In this document: in pieces, positions 35,400-44,151 of the stretch
Position numbering within the stretch: the first letter of the stretch is position 1
Layout: each line of letters starts with the position of its first letter
Assembly (NCBI GenBank): GCA_900319865.1
Contig: ONQD01000025.1
Span: 1 to 54,603 of the forward strand
Length of the DNA stretch: 54,603 bases
Origin: an uncultured Bacteroidales bacterium
GTDB taxonomy: Bacteria; Bacteroidota; Bacteroidia; Bacteroidales; P3
Direction of reading: 5' to 3'
Program-made: the position numbers and the translations under genes
The notes under the pieces: generated by a model
Told to the model about the DNA's origin: nothing
The model's database searches: none
What the model saw: only the letters and a program-made list of their open reading frames with translations

Positions 35400-35750
35400 C
35401 CACACGAACAAAACAAATATAACACGAATTATCATGATTTTACCCCTTTATTACCAACAGCAATACCCCTTCCTTCCCACATGCAATCGTCGGCAATATA
35501 TGCCATTGTCCGCGTTCAATCCGACAACCAATCCCGACCCCCTTTCCCTTTGTCTTTGACAAGCCAATCAGTTTAACCAGCAAATTATTTGACAAGCCAA
35601 TCAGTTTAACCGGCAAAAATCTGTCAAGCGATTTCCGGAAAACACACTTGCCGGTGCCTCCACAGAAGCTTCGCTGTAGCTTCGCTACATCTTAACCTTC
35701 TATCCACCCCTTATTAAGCTCTTCTTAACCGAGCCGGCATAGAACGTCTG
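35400..35750. other. Gene-free AT/GC-mixed stretch
   Basis: Apart from the tandem repeat at 35555-35617 I see no gene or promoter here. The plus-strand frames at 35005-35358 and 35124-35576 have no protein-like features. Confidence 0.5.
35555..35617. repeat. Two-copy 33-bp tandem direct repeat
   Basis: A 30-base block beginning TTTGACAAGCCAATCAGTTT occurs at 35555-35584 and again at 35588-35617 with one A/G difference. Period 33 bases. A partial echo (CTGTCAAGCG) follows. The two copies look recent. Confidence 0.8.
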
Positions 35751-35911
35751 ATGATGGACTTGCCGAGTGGTGGGAGGGTGGCGAAGCTGGAGGGAAGCCT
35801 TACGGGTGCGGATCTGACCGATGTCGACCTTTCAAGTCCCACAATGAGGGTTTGATACTTGACGATGCTATCCTCGAAAACAGACGGCTATCAATGGAAC
35901 ACAAAAGGTAA
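35751..35911 (+). pseudogene. Broken pentapeptide-repeat paralogue
   Basis: A frame from the ATG at 35751 encodes LTGADLTDVDLSS and stops at TGA 35853. A one-base shift then gives LDDAILENRRLSMEHKR and a stop at 35909-35911. The intact minus-strand neighbour ends SGADLTDADLSSANT..FDDAILENTLLPMEYHH, so this is clearly a copy of the same gene with a one-base deletion between the two conserved blocks and fewer pentapeptides before them. The two copies lie in inverted, tail-to-tail orientation 55 bases apart. Confidence 0.75.
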
Positions 35912-35917
35912 AGAAAA

Positions 35918-35944
35918 AGCCTCTGACCGAAGGGGACAGGGGCT
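35918..35944 (-). terminator. Terminator of the pentapeptide-repeat gene
   Basis: Arms AGCCTCTG / CAGGGGCT (one G-T pair), followed on the minus strand by TTTTTCTTT. Confidence 0.65.
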
Positions 35945-35966
35945 AAGAGGTTGAAAGCAGTTATTT

Positions 35967-36242
35967 TTAACAGCAGCAATTGTGATGGTATTCCATGGGG
36001 AGGAGAGTGTTTTCAAGGATGGCATCGTCGAATATTGTGCCTAATGTGTTGGCACTGGAGAGGTCGGCATCGGTGAGGTCTGCACCGGAAAGGTCGACGT
36101 CACGTAAATCAGCCCATTTCAAGTCGGCTCCTCTGAAGTCTGCTTCGTGAAGGTCGAGGCCGATGAGGCAGGCACTGTAAAGTTCTATGCCCTCAGGGAG
36201 GGTGTATATAACTTCGCCGTGTATGTTCTTAATCTGGACCAT
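35967..36242 (-). CDS. Pentapeptide-repeat protein
   Basis: The 91-residue protein has a short N-terminal part (VQIKNIHGEVIYTLPEG) and about nine A(D/N)LxX-type pentapeptides at residues 26-70 (for example ADFRGADLKWADLRDVDLSG), which should form one to two turns of a right-handed beta helix. It ends in HHNCCC, a possible metal-binding tail. No signal peptide, so cytoplasmic. Pentapeptide proteins can mimic DNA and protect gyrase, but this one is much shorter than those, so I do not assign that role. Confidence 0.85.
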   Translation of the reverse strand: MVQIKNIHGEVIYTLPEGIELYSACLIGLDLHEADFRGADLKWADLRDVDLSGADLTDADLSSANTLGTIFDDAILENTLLPMEYHHNCCC

Positions 36243-36260
36243 CTCGTTTTATTTTTCGAT

Positions 36261-36292
36261 GCAAAGGTACGAATTTTTTCGGACAGAGCCAA
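36261..36292 (-). promoter_or_regulatory. Promoter of the pentapeptide-repeat gene
   Basis: On the minus strand TACCTTTGC (36261-36269) is an exact -7 match with TTG at 36290-36292, 20 bases upstream. Confidence 0.7.
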
Positions 36293-36525
36293 ATATATTT
36301 TTCAAGGGGCTGGGGATAAGGAATAGAAAATACGCCCAGAATGCTGCAGCTAACAGCTATCCTTTTTTCGGTTACAGTTTCTCGTAGTAAGGCATGTGAC
36401 TCTACATACTGGACGGGATGGCGGGACGGCGTGAAAAAGGAGTGCGGACGGGGGATGAGTGAAGGAGGTAAGCAGCAGGAGAAAAATTATTAATAATAAA
36501 AAGTGAATAAACCGAATAACTTTTG

Positions 36526-36534
36526 TAACTTTGC
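36526..36534 (+). promoter_or_regulatory. -7 promoter element for the YitT-glycosyltransferase operon
   Basis: TAACTTTGC is an exact -7 match, 70 bases before the first gene. No TTG at the usual distance. The rest of 36300-36600 holds nothing I can support. Confidence 0.6.
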
Positions 36535-36604
36535 ATTTTCACCGCTCTTGTGGCGGTGGGATGCAATATGCAATAAAACAACATTATAAATAACTAAACT
36601 ATAG

Positions 36605-37549
36605 ATGGAAAAAAAAGACTTTAAGCAGGAAGTGATTGCCTACATGCTCTTGATTCTGGGCAGTGCGCTGTTTGCCGTGGGCGATGTGATGTTTGTGAAC
36701 CCTTATATGATGGCTCCTGGCGGCACCTACGGCCTCTCCAACGTGTTCAGCACCCTTTGGGGCGGCAAAATCTCTATTTGGGCTATCTGCATGGATGTCC
36801 CCCTGCTCATTATCGGTACATGGATTTTGGGACCTAAGTTCGGTGTCAAGACCATCATCTCGACCTTTCTGATTTTCGGCTTCACCTACGCTATCGAGAG
36901 TTGGATATGGGGCTATAATCCCGTTATCCACGACGGCCCCATTGTGGCCAACGCCATAGAGGGAATCAACATGGTGCAGACCCACGACGGTATGTGGTTT
37001 GTGCCCGACTATTTCCTCAACACTGTTGTTGCGGGCCTCATTTATGGTGTGGCCATCGGTATGATATTCCGTAGCGGTGCCACAAGTGGCGGCAGCGACA
37101 TCATTTCGATGATTCTCCATAAGTACACCAAAATCAGCCTTGGCACCCTTGTGACTATTGTGGACGGCTGCATTACGCTCTCCACTCTCATCGCCTTCGG
37201 CGATATCCGCCTGCCGATTTATTCTATCATCATCATCTTTATCGAGGGTAAGGTTATCGACCTGGTGGTGGACGGCATCAAGAGCTACAAAACCGCCTTT
37301 ATTGTTACCGACAAGTCGGCCGAGGTGAAAGAGTACATACTCCATGAGCTCAACCGCGGCGGCACATGCATCACCGGCGAGGGCTTGTACAACGGTACGG
37401 AGCGCAAGATTATATATGTCACCATGGAGCGTACAGATTTCGTGAAACTGCGTTCCAACCTCCGCCGTCTTGACCCCATGGCTTTTGTCAATGTGATAGA
37501 CAGCGCCGAGATTATGGGTCGTGGATTCAAACAACTGCCCACAGAATAA
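36605..37549 (+). CDS. YitT family membrane protein
   Basis: The 314-residue protein has about five membrane segments in its first 210 residues (first: VIAYMLLILGSALFAVGDVM) with the family motif APGGTYGLSNV and RSGATSGGSDIISMI, then a soluble C-terminal DUF2179 domain (about 225-305, TDKSAEVKEYILHEL). Its role is unknown; related proteins are annotated as conserved membrane proteins. It heads a four-gene operon with gaps of 10, 2 and 13 bases. Confidence 0.92.
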   Translation: MEKKDFKQEVIAYMLLILGSALFAVGDVMFVNPYMMAPGGTYGLSNVFSTLWGGKISIWAICMDVPLLIIGTWILGPKFGVKTIISTFLIFGFTYAIESWIWGYNPVIHDGPIVANAIEGINMVQTHDGMWFVPDYFLNTVVAGLIYGVAIGMIFRSGATSGGSDIISMILHKYTKISLGTLVTIVDGCITLSTLIAFGDIRLPIYSIIIIFIEGKVIDLVVDGIKSYKTAFIVTDKSAEVKEYILHELNRGGTCITGEGLYNGTERKIIYVTMERTDFVKLRSNLRRLDPMAFVNVIDSAEIMGRGFKQLPTE

Positions 37550-37559
37550 TAAGAGTATC

Positions 37560-38759
37560 ATGAAAATACTACAACTTTGCAGCAAGCCACCATTTCCGCC
37601 GGTAGACGGCGGCACGCTGGCCATGAACAGCATCACCCAGGGGCTGATGGCGGCGGGCTGCGAAGTGCGTGTGCTGGCCATGTGCAGCGACAAGCACCCG
37701 GTGCACGACGAATTGATGACACCCGAATATAAGAAAGCCACACGGTTCGAGGCGGTGTATGTGGATTTGGGCATACATCCCCTCGACGCTGCGGTGGCGG
37801 CTTTGTGCGGCGAGTCGTACCATGTGAAACGGTTTGTGAGTAAGGATTTCAGTGCCAAGCTGAAACAGGTGTTGGAGGAGGAGACGTTTGATGTGGTGCA
37901 TGTGGAGAGCCTGTTTCTCACGCCGTATGTGCCACTGGTGCGCAAATACAGCAAGGCGCAGGTGTATCTGCGGGCGCACAATGTGGAACACCAGATATGG
38001 GAACGGGTGGCACAGGGAGTGCGCAATCCGTTCAAGCGGCAGTATATGAAACATCTGGCGCTGACGCTGCGGGCATACGAATGCGAACACCTCAACGACT
38101 ATGACGGGGTGGTGAGCATTACCGAGAGTGATGCCAAGACACTGAAGTCGCTGGGATGCCGCAAGCCTGTGGTGGCCATTCCCTTCGGCATATCGGCCGA
38201 GGCGATGGGCCATGTGGACGAAGAACCTTGCTCGTTGTTCCATTTGGGGTCGATGGACTGGATACCCAACCAGGAAGGCGTGAGGTGGTTTTTGGAGAAG
38301 GTGTGGCCTATGGTGCACGAGCGGGTGCCACAGGTGACGCTATATTTGGCCGGACGCAAGATGCCGGACGACCTGATGCGGCTTGAGATGGAAGGAGTGA
38401 AGGTGGTGGGCGAAGTGCCCGACGCGATGTATTTCATAGGGTCGAAACAGATAAACGTGGTGCCACTGCTGAGCGGCAGCGGCATAAGGGTGAAGATAAT
38501 AGAGGCGATGTCGATAGGGAAGACGGTGATTTCGACCAGTGTAGGGGCCGACGGAATACACTATACCGACGGCAAAAACCTGTTGATTGCCGACACTCCG
38601 GAACAGTTTGTTGAGCAGATAGAGCGTTGTGTGACCGATACCGACTTTTGCCGCGAGGTGGGGCGCAATGCCTTTGCGCTGATTGAGGAGGAATATGGCA
38701 ACGAGGGATTGACGCGCAAGCTGCTGGATTTTTACGAAAAACACATAAATCAGGAATAA
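37560..38759 (+). CDS. Glycosyltransferase family 4 protein
   Basis: About 399 residues from the ATG at 37560; the earlier in-frame start lies inside the YitT gene. It has the two-Rossmann GT-B fold pattern of GT4 enzymes: PPVDGGTLAMNSITQGL at the N-terminus and, in the C-terminal half, LYLAGRKMP and GSGIRVKIIEAMSIGKTVIS with the conserved Glu that contacts the sugar nucleotide. It should transfer a sugar to a glycan or lipid acceptor; which one is not readable. Confidence 0.92.
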   Translation: MKILQLCSKPPFPPVDGGTLAMNSITQGLMAAGCEVRVLAMCSDKHPVHDELMTPEYKKATRFEAVYVDLGIHPLDAAVAALCGESYHVKRFVSKDFSAKLKQVLEEETFDVVHVESLFLTPYVPLVRKYSKAQVYLRAHNVEHQIWERVAQGVRNPFKRQYMKHLALTLRAYECEHLNDYDGVVSITESDAKTLKSLGCRKPVVAIPFGISAEAMGHVDEEPCSLFHLGSMDWIPNQEGVRWFLEKVWPMVHERVPQVTLYLAGRKMPDDLMRLEMEGVKVVGEVPDAMYFIGSKQINVVPLLSGSGIRVKIIEAMSIGKTVISTSVGADGIHYTDGKNLLIADTPEQFVEQIERCVTDTDFCREVGRNAFALIEEEYGNEGLTRKLLDFYEKHINQE

Positions 38760-38761
38760 CT

Positions 38762-39307
38762 ATGAAAAATAGCACTTCGATTATCAAAAAAATGATGCGC
38801 GGACTGTTGGTGTGCGCCATCATGACGTTTGCGGCTGGAGCCGCCCATGCACAGGTGGGCATACCGGGCACGAAAGTGAAATACACTTTTCCGAGCAAGT
38901 GGACTTACCTGAAGTCGGAGAAGGTGGATGCCAACACGATGATGTATCTATACTTCTACGAAGCCAAAACGGTGTGCCACGCAGGCGACACGACACTGCC
39001 GTTTCTCCGCATCTATATCAGAAAGAACTACAACAAGCCGTTGAACGACTTTGTGTTTGACCGTTGGTCGAAAGAGCCTTACCAGGCATTGAAGGACTAC
39101 ACAAAAGGCCTCGGGTTGCCCGCCACGGGCGGGATGGGCTATATAGGAGCCTACACCAACCTGAAGGACCGGAAGGATTACCAGTTCCGCATGGTATACT
39201 TCATGGTGCAGAACACGGTGGTGGAGTTCCGGCTGGAGACTACCAAGGATACATATAGCCAGATGGAGGCTGAATTTGTGTCGATATTGAAGAGTCTCAC
39301 ATTCTAA
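38762..39307 (+). CDS. Secreted hypothetical protein
   Basis: The 181-residue product has a signal peptide (about 1-31, ending AGAAHAQ) and a mature domain of about 150 residues with alternating beta segments and a C-terminal helix (SQMEAEFVSILKSLTF), somewhat like PsbP/MOG1-type folds that carry a similar terminal helix. I do not recognise a precise family. It lies two bases after the glycosyltransferase gene and is probably periplasmic. Confidence 0.75.
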   Translation: MKNSTSIIKKMMRGLLVCAIMTFAAGAAHAQVGIPGTKVKYTFPSKWTYLKSEKVDANTMMYLYFYEAKTVCHAGDTTLPFLRIYIRKNYNKPLNDFVFDRWSKEPYQALKDYTKGLGLPATGGMGYIGAYTNLKDRKDYQFRMVYFMVQNTVVEFRLETTKDTYSQMEAEFVSILKSLTF

Positions 39308-39320
39308 CACTTATAGCGAG

Positions 39321-42080
39321 ATGAAGAGAGTATTGTTTCTGCTGATGGGGGTGCTGGCGTGGGTGGCTGTGCAGGGTCAGGAAGGCAGTATGGCTGAATT
39401 GCTGCGAAAGCAGTATGAGGAGGCCAGCCTGCAATATGCCAAAGAGCCTGACAATGTGGCTGTGCTGATGGAAATGGCGCGACTGGTGTCGAACAGCGAG
39501 TGTGCGCAGTACAGCCTGACACAGGCGGCTGACTATCTGGGCAAGGCCGAGGAGATATACACGGCACGGGCATTGGACAAGGGCCGTTATAACGAGATGC
39601 AGAAACTGATACGCAAAGGCATAACGCTGCCCGTGATACGTCAGTGTCGCAGTGATGTGGAATCACAGGCGGTGCTGTATGTGCGGCAGCATGTGCCCGA
39701 AATGGGGAAGGCGGAAATATACGCATTCAAACGTTCATTCCCGGGGAATGACGAGATAATGAAACGCTTGAACGCCAAAGAGGTGGCCGACAGATATGAG
39801 GCGGTGTGCCAGGAGAATACGCTGCAGGGCTACTATGACTATCTGAAGACGCGGCCTAACTCGGTGCTGGCCGACTCGGTGGAGAAGCGGATGTCGTTGT
39901 TGGCACAGGATTATTTCTCCACGCTCAGAACGGAACGTGAGGTGGATTCTGTGGCAGCATTGTTTGCCCAGAGTCCGGCAGTGCAGAACGCAGCCATGAA
40001 GCACAAAAGCCGACTGGCCTACCGTGCGGCAAGTAAGACCAATACCGTTGAGGCTTTCTCGCTCTATCTGGAACGCTATCCGCGGGGCGATGAATATGTG
40101 GCTGCATTGAATCACTTGAACACGTTGCGGAGCAACCAATACGGATTGCTTTCGACCCCCGAACAATTGGCCACCTTTGCCCAAACATACAGCGACAGCC
40201 CGCTGGCCGACAGCGCACTGGCAAAACTGAGAAAGATGGTGAAGGAAGACCATAATGTGGATGCTGTGGAGGTGTATCTGAGTCGTTTCCCACTCGATGA
40301 ATACTATTCAAGCGTGTATAAGGAATACTACAGCTGGTTTGCCGCAGAGGGGAACCGGCTGCCGATAGAGTCGTTTGCTCAGGACCACCCCGACTATCCT
40401 TTCGGGATGGCAGTGCGTTCGGACCTGGAACGCGGGGCGATGATAGACTCGTTCAACCTGATGAAGCCATTTGTGGAGGCCGACCTCGACACGATGACGG
40501 TATGCATCCATCGGCTCACCGGGCGCAGGATAGCCTTTGTGGCGCTACAAAGAGTGTTGCAGAACCTGATAGTGAAAAAGGATTGGAACGGTGCGTTGCA
40601 AAGAATGAAAAAGTATGAGTTGAGTTTTGGAGATGTGACACGCGAAGAGTATGAGGAGCTGGCGGCCATACTGGGTGGGAGCGGCAAGAGTTCGACGACC
40701 ACGGAATACAGCGCCAAGAATATGCTGCAGCAAGTGCCTCATCCCGACGGGATGAGGATATACTATAACAGGGCGATGGCGTATGGCAATGATGTGGCCT
40801 ATGCAGTGCGGATAGACGCTAAGCACGGGTGGCGCGAGATGGGTGCGGTGAGAGTGGACGGAGCGACGGGCGAGGTGTCGCTGTTCAGCTTCTATGATGG
40901 AGGGAGCAGGGCCCTGGTGGGGGTGAACGACGATATATGGTCAGCCGAACTGGTGAACGACTCGGTGTGGGTGTTGAAAGAGCGGTTTAAGTCGCCAGTG
41001 AATACAGCCTATATTGAGACAGACGCGATAATGCTGGCTGACGGGTCGGGCATGTTGCTGGCCTCCGACAGACCGGGGGGATACAATGTGCAGGAGTCGG
41101 GCGACTACTACCACGGCGACACGGCATGGGCAACAGATTTGTACTATATACCCTATCGTGACGGACGTTGGGGCGATGCGGTGAATCTGGGCAGGGATGT
41201 CAATACGCCTTACTGTGAGCGGTATCCACTGCTGAGCCGCAATATGAAGACGATGTATTATGTGACCGATGCCCGCGGGTTGGGATACGGCGATATCTAT
41301 TGTGTTATGAGAGCCGATGTGGACGACTGGAACCATTGGTCGAAACCGGTGAATATGGGACGGGGAGTCAACACGGCATTTGCCGAAGGCGGACTGAGTT
41401 TTGCCCAAGGCGAGCGGCGGGTGGTATACACCACTATGTCGCCGCAAGGCAGGACACAGGGATGTCATGGGTTTGCCACAAAGCATGATACGGCATCGGT
41501 GCATAAGCGTGTGCAAGTGGATTTGTCGCAAACCACGGGGATGCTGCGCAGTGTGGAGCTGGTGGAGGTGTGGCGGCAGCATGTGGCGCAGAGATGGAGC
41601 GGGTCGGAGATTGATTCGATGATTCAGTTTGAAGTCTACAAGGACAAGGAGTATGCCCTTGTGCCCCAGAGCGGCTGGGTGTATATCCCCACATTGTGGA
41701 TAGGGAAGGATGAGAAGGGGATTGCGACAATGACTACCTATACGTCGCAGCAACTGTATGATTTGGAACAGCCATTGCCGTTGCGGTTGGTTCAGTTTTA
41801 TGGCAACACGGCATCGTTGTTGCCTATGGGCAAGAAGGAGTTGGACGGAGTGGTGGCTTATTTGCATCAGCACGAAAAAAGCAGTGTGGAGCTGAGAGTT
41901 CACGTGGAGGGGAATGACAGCCGTGAGAGCTATGACCTTTCGATGCAGCGAGCCAACGCCGTGAGAAACTATATGATTGAGCAAGGCATTGACGACACAA
42001 GGGTCCGCATATCGGCATACGGAAATATAAGATACAGAAGTAGTGGAGTTTCGGGCGGAGTGGAAGTGAGATTCTTCTGA
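39321..42080 (+). CDS. PD40 beta-propeller and OmpA-like envelope protein
   Basis: The 919-residue protein has a signal peptide (about 1-19), a long helical TPR-like region to about residue 400, a PD40/WD40-like propeller region (for example MLLASDRPGGYNVQ and the DINT-type DVNTPYCERYP), and an OmpA-like peptidoglycan-binding domain at the C-terminus (RVHVEGNDSRESYDLSMQRA, RVRISAYGNIRYRS). This PD40-plus-OmpA layout recurs in Bacteroidetes envelope proteins, some near T9SS or motility genes. It should sit in the periplasm, bound to peptidoglycan, with the propeller free to bind a partner. It ends the operon. Confidence 0.85.
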   Translation: MKRVLFLLMGVLAWVAVQGQEGSMAELLRKQYEEASLQYAKEPDNVAVLMEMARLVSNSECAQYSLTQAADYLGKAEEIYTARALDKGRYNEMQKLIRKGITLPVIRQCRSDVESQAVLYVRQHVPEMGKAEIYAFKRSFPGNDEIMKRLNAKEVADRYEAVCQENTLQGYYDYLKTRPNSVLADSVEKRMSLLAQDYFSTLRTEREVDSVAALFAQSPAVQNAAMKHKSRLAYRAASKTNTVEAFSLYLERYPRGDEYVAALNHLNTLRSNQYGLLSTPEQLATFAQTYSDSPLADSALAKLRKMVKEDHNVDAVEVYLSRFPLDEYYSSVYKEYYSWFAAEGNRLPIESFAQDHPDYPFGMAVRSDLERGAMIDSFNLMKPFVEADLDTMTVCIHRLTGRRIAFVALQRVLQNLIVKKDWNGALQRMKKYELSFGDVTREEYEELAAILGGSGKSSTTTEYSAKNMLQQVPHPDGMRIYYNRAMAYGNDVAYAVRIDAKHGWREMGAVRVDGATGEVSLFSFYDGGSRALVGVNDDIWSAELVNDSVWVLKERFKSPVNTAYIETDAIMLADGSGMLLASDRPGGYNVQESGDYYHGDTAWATDLYYIPYRDGRWGDAVNLGRDVNTPYCERYPLLSRNMKTMYYVTDARGLGYGDIYCVMRADVDDWNHWSKPVNMGRGVNTAFAEGGLSFAQGERRVVYTTMSPQGRTQGCHGFATKHDTASVHKRVQVDLSQTTGMLRSVELVEVWRQHVAQRWSGSEIDSMIQFEVYKDKEYALVPQSGWVYIPTLWIGKDEKGIATMTTYTSQQLYDLEQPLPLRLVQFYGNTASLLPMGKKELDGVVAYLHQHEKSSVELRVHVEGNDSRESYDLSMQRANAVRNYMIEQGIDDTRVRISAYGNIRYRSSGVSGGVEVRFF

Positions 42081-42224
42081 TAACAGGTTGAGATTTGCAA
42101 AAAGAGGAGAACAAAGGGCGTCCTTTCGTAGAAAAAACGGAGGGATGATGAAAAAACTTTGTTCGGTAAGATTGTGAGAGACAGAAGGTAGGGAAAAATA
42201 TAATGTTTTTTTTGAAAAAATAGG

Positions 42225-42255
42225 TTGTTGAAACAAAAAAAAAGAGTAATTTTGC
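42225..42255 (+). promoter_or_regulatory. Promoter of the alpha/beta hydrolase gene
   Basis: TAATTTTGC (42247-42255) with TTG at 42225-42227, 19 bases apart; leader about 25 bases. Confidence 0.7.
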
Positions 42256-42285
42256 TTGTTGTAATATAACGTAACAATCCCCCTG

Positions 42286-43095
42286 ATGGAGCAGCATAAG
42301 ACAATAGTATTTGAGGAACATACGTTGCATTATCGCGATGAGGGAAGAAACCATGAACAGACGTTGGTGCTGTTGCATGGCTATCTTCAGAATCTTGATA
42401 TATGGAGTTCGTATGTGCTCTCCTATATGCGTACAATGCATGTCATCACCATCGACCTGCCGGGACACGGCTATAGCGAGTGCTTCGGCGATGTGCACAG
42501 CATGGATTTGATGGCTAAGGCTGTGAAGGCTGTGCTGGACGATGCAGGGGTGGAGCAGTGCGTTATGGTGGGACACTCGATGGGTGGATATGTCGCGTTG
42601 GCATTTGCCGATTTGTTCCCACACCATTTGCGTGGGTTGGGATTGCTGCATTCGCATGCATTGGCCGATACCGATAAGATTATTGAGCGACGCATGGAGA
42701 CATGCGACCAGGTGATGAGCAACCGAGCCAGCTATATTGTGGGTTTCATACCGCCATTGTTTGATGTGAGCAAGCGAAATGAGTTGACATTGGAGATAAA
42801 AGACCTTCAGGACCAGTGTCTTGAAACCAAGGCCGAGAGTATTGTGGCTGCACAGAGGGGTATGGCATCGAGACCTTCGAGGATTCATGTGTTGCAGTCG
42901 CTGGAGGTGCCTACGTTGTTTGTGTATGGCAAGAACGATACCCGGATACCGGTGGAATTGGCGTTGGCACAGGCGATGGAGGCCCGGCATGCGGAAATAT
43001 TGCTGCTGGATAATGTGGCCCACATGGCCCACATAGAAGAGCGGGACTATGTACGTCCGCGGATACAGAACTTTGTGAATACGTGCTACATGTAG
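42286..43095 (+). CDS. Alpha/beta hydrolase
   Basis: The 269-residue cytoplasmic protein has the oxyanion motif LLHGY (about 29-33), the nucleophile elbow GHSMGG with Ser98, the acid Asp218 in VYGKNDTRIP and a terminal His in NVAHMAHIEE (His246 or His249). It is a serine hydrolase of the esterase/peroxidase-like superfamily; the substrate cannot be read. It has its own promoter. Confidence 0.92.
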   Translation: MEQHKTIVFEEHTLHYRDEGRNHEQTLVLLHGYLQNLDIWSSYVLSYMRTMHVITIDLPGHGYSECFGDVHSMDLMAKAVKAVLDDAGVEQCVMVGHSMGGYVALAFADLFPHHLRGLGLLHSHALADTDKIIERRMETCDQVMSNRASYIVGFIPPLFDVSKRNELTLEIKDLQDQCLETKAESIVAAQRGMASRPSRIHVLQSLEVPTLFVYGKNDTRIPVELALAQAMEARHAEILLLDNVAHMAHIEERDYVRPRIQNFVNTCYM

Positions 43096-43162
43096 AGTGG
43101 AAAGCAATCCGGGTACAGAAACGCTCTTTTGGGGGGAAGTGTGCTGGGACTGCTGAAACAAG

Positions 43163-43957
43163 ATGGTAACTATCAGAATATATAGGAGGCTTGCATCGCT
43201 TTTTGCGGTGGCAGGTATTTTTTTTATTTTTGCCTGCGGAAAGGAGTCGCCTTCCGTGAACCCGAACGATACAATTAACGGTTCCCAATTGATTCCAGAT
43301 GCCTTTTCGGTAAGTCCAAGAAAACAAGTTTATTTTTCACAGGGGAATCTTCAAAAAATGGGATTTGCCTTTGTGTCTAACGAGTGGGATTACGGCGGCT
43401 ATTTCTGTTGGGGTACGGGAAACCGCCCCACTTATTGGTCGTTGGATGATGCTGACTTCTCTTCTTTCTACGATTGGGGTGACTATGTGTCTTATTCAGA
43501 GGGTGGATGGCGGACGATGTACGCAGCCGATTGGGTCTATCTGTTAGAGAAGAGACCTCAAGCGGAGTTCAAACGGGGTACAGGAAAAGTGTGTGGGATT
43601 CATGGCCTGATACTTTTGCCTGACGGATGGAAGGGAGTGGAAGATATTGAGTTCAGTTCGGGTTGCATAAGTTGGGATGACAACGTCTATATCCGAGACC
43701 AGTGGATGAAGATGAAAGAGGCGGGAGCTGTTTTTCTGCCTGCATCTGATATGATTTATGAGGGAAATATAAGTGATGGTCATCCTGTCGATCCGGGTCC
43801 CCATTACGGAGCCGCCGGACTCTATTGGACAGCCACCCCCAGTGGCGAACCCCAGAAAGCCCAGTGCATGTTCTTTTCAGAAGGACATGTCCATCCTTCG
43901 ACAGCCCAGAGGCGTTGCTTTCGGCAGTCGGTTCGGCTGGTGCGTGATGTGAAGTGA
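43163..43957 (+). CDS. Lipoprotein of a Bacteroidales surface-domain family
   Basis: The 264-residue product has a lipoprotein signal with Cys25 (FIFACGKES). The mature domain shows a pattern I have seen repeatedly in Bacteroidales lipoproteins: FSVSPRKQVYFSQGNLQ, a FCWGTGNRP segment, a WVYLLEKR segment, GIHGLILLPDGWKG, AGAVFLPASD and YWTATPSG near the end. This resembles formylglycine-generating-like or FISUMP-type surface domains, but I do not assign a catalytic role. It follows the hydrolase gene by 67 bases. Confidence 0.75.
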   Translation: MVTIRIYRRLASLFAVAGIFFIFACGKESPSVNPNDTINGSQLIPDAFSVSPRKQVYFSQGNLQKMGFAFVSNEWDYGGYFCWGTGNRPTYWSLDDADFSSFYDWGDYVSYSEGGWRTMYAADWVYLLEKRPQAEFKRGTGKVCGIHGLILLPDGWKGVEDIEFSSGCISWDDNVYIRDQWMKMKEAGAVFLPASDMIYEGNISDGHPVDPGPHYGAAGLYWTATPSGEPQKAQCMFFSEGHVHPSTAQRRCFRQSVRLVRDVK

Positions 43958-44074
43958 GCTATTGGCTTTTGGGCATGTGCTTACTGTGATTGGTTCAGGG
44001 TTTCGTGGCTGATGGAGATAAGAGGCTGGTTGATATTGCCTTGGGGGTACTGCATAAATTATTTAACAAAATAA

Positions 44075-44107
44075 TTGTTTTATTTCAAAATAAAGTCGTA
44101 TATTTGT
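44075..44107 (+). promoter_or_regulatory. Promoter of gdhA
   Basis: TATATTTGT (44099-44107) with TTG at 44075-44077, 21 bases apart. Confidence 0.65.
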
Positions 44108-44151
44108 TAGTCCAAAGCAAAACAATTGTTTAATTTAATTAATTAAATATC

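Noticed and set aside
35005-35576. Plus-strand 117- and 150-residue frames upstream of the UvrA-like gene
   Set aside because: Cys/Ser/Pro-rich translations typical of antisense GC-rich DNA; the minus-strand frame is at least as plausible.
40941-43161. Long antisense frames over the PD40/OmpA and hydrolase genes
   Set aside because: They show no signal, motif or plausible start and lie opposite well-supported genes.
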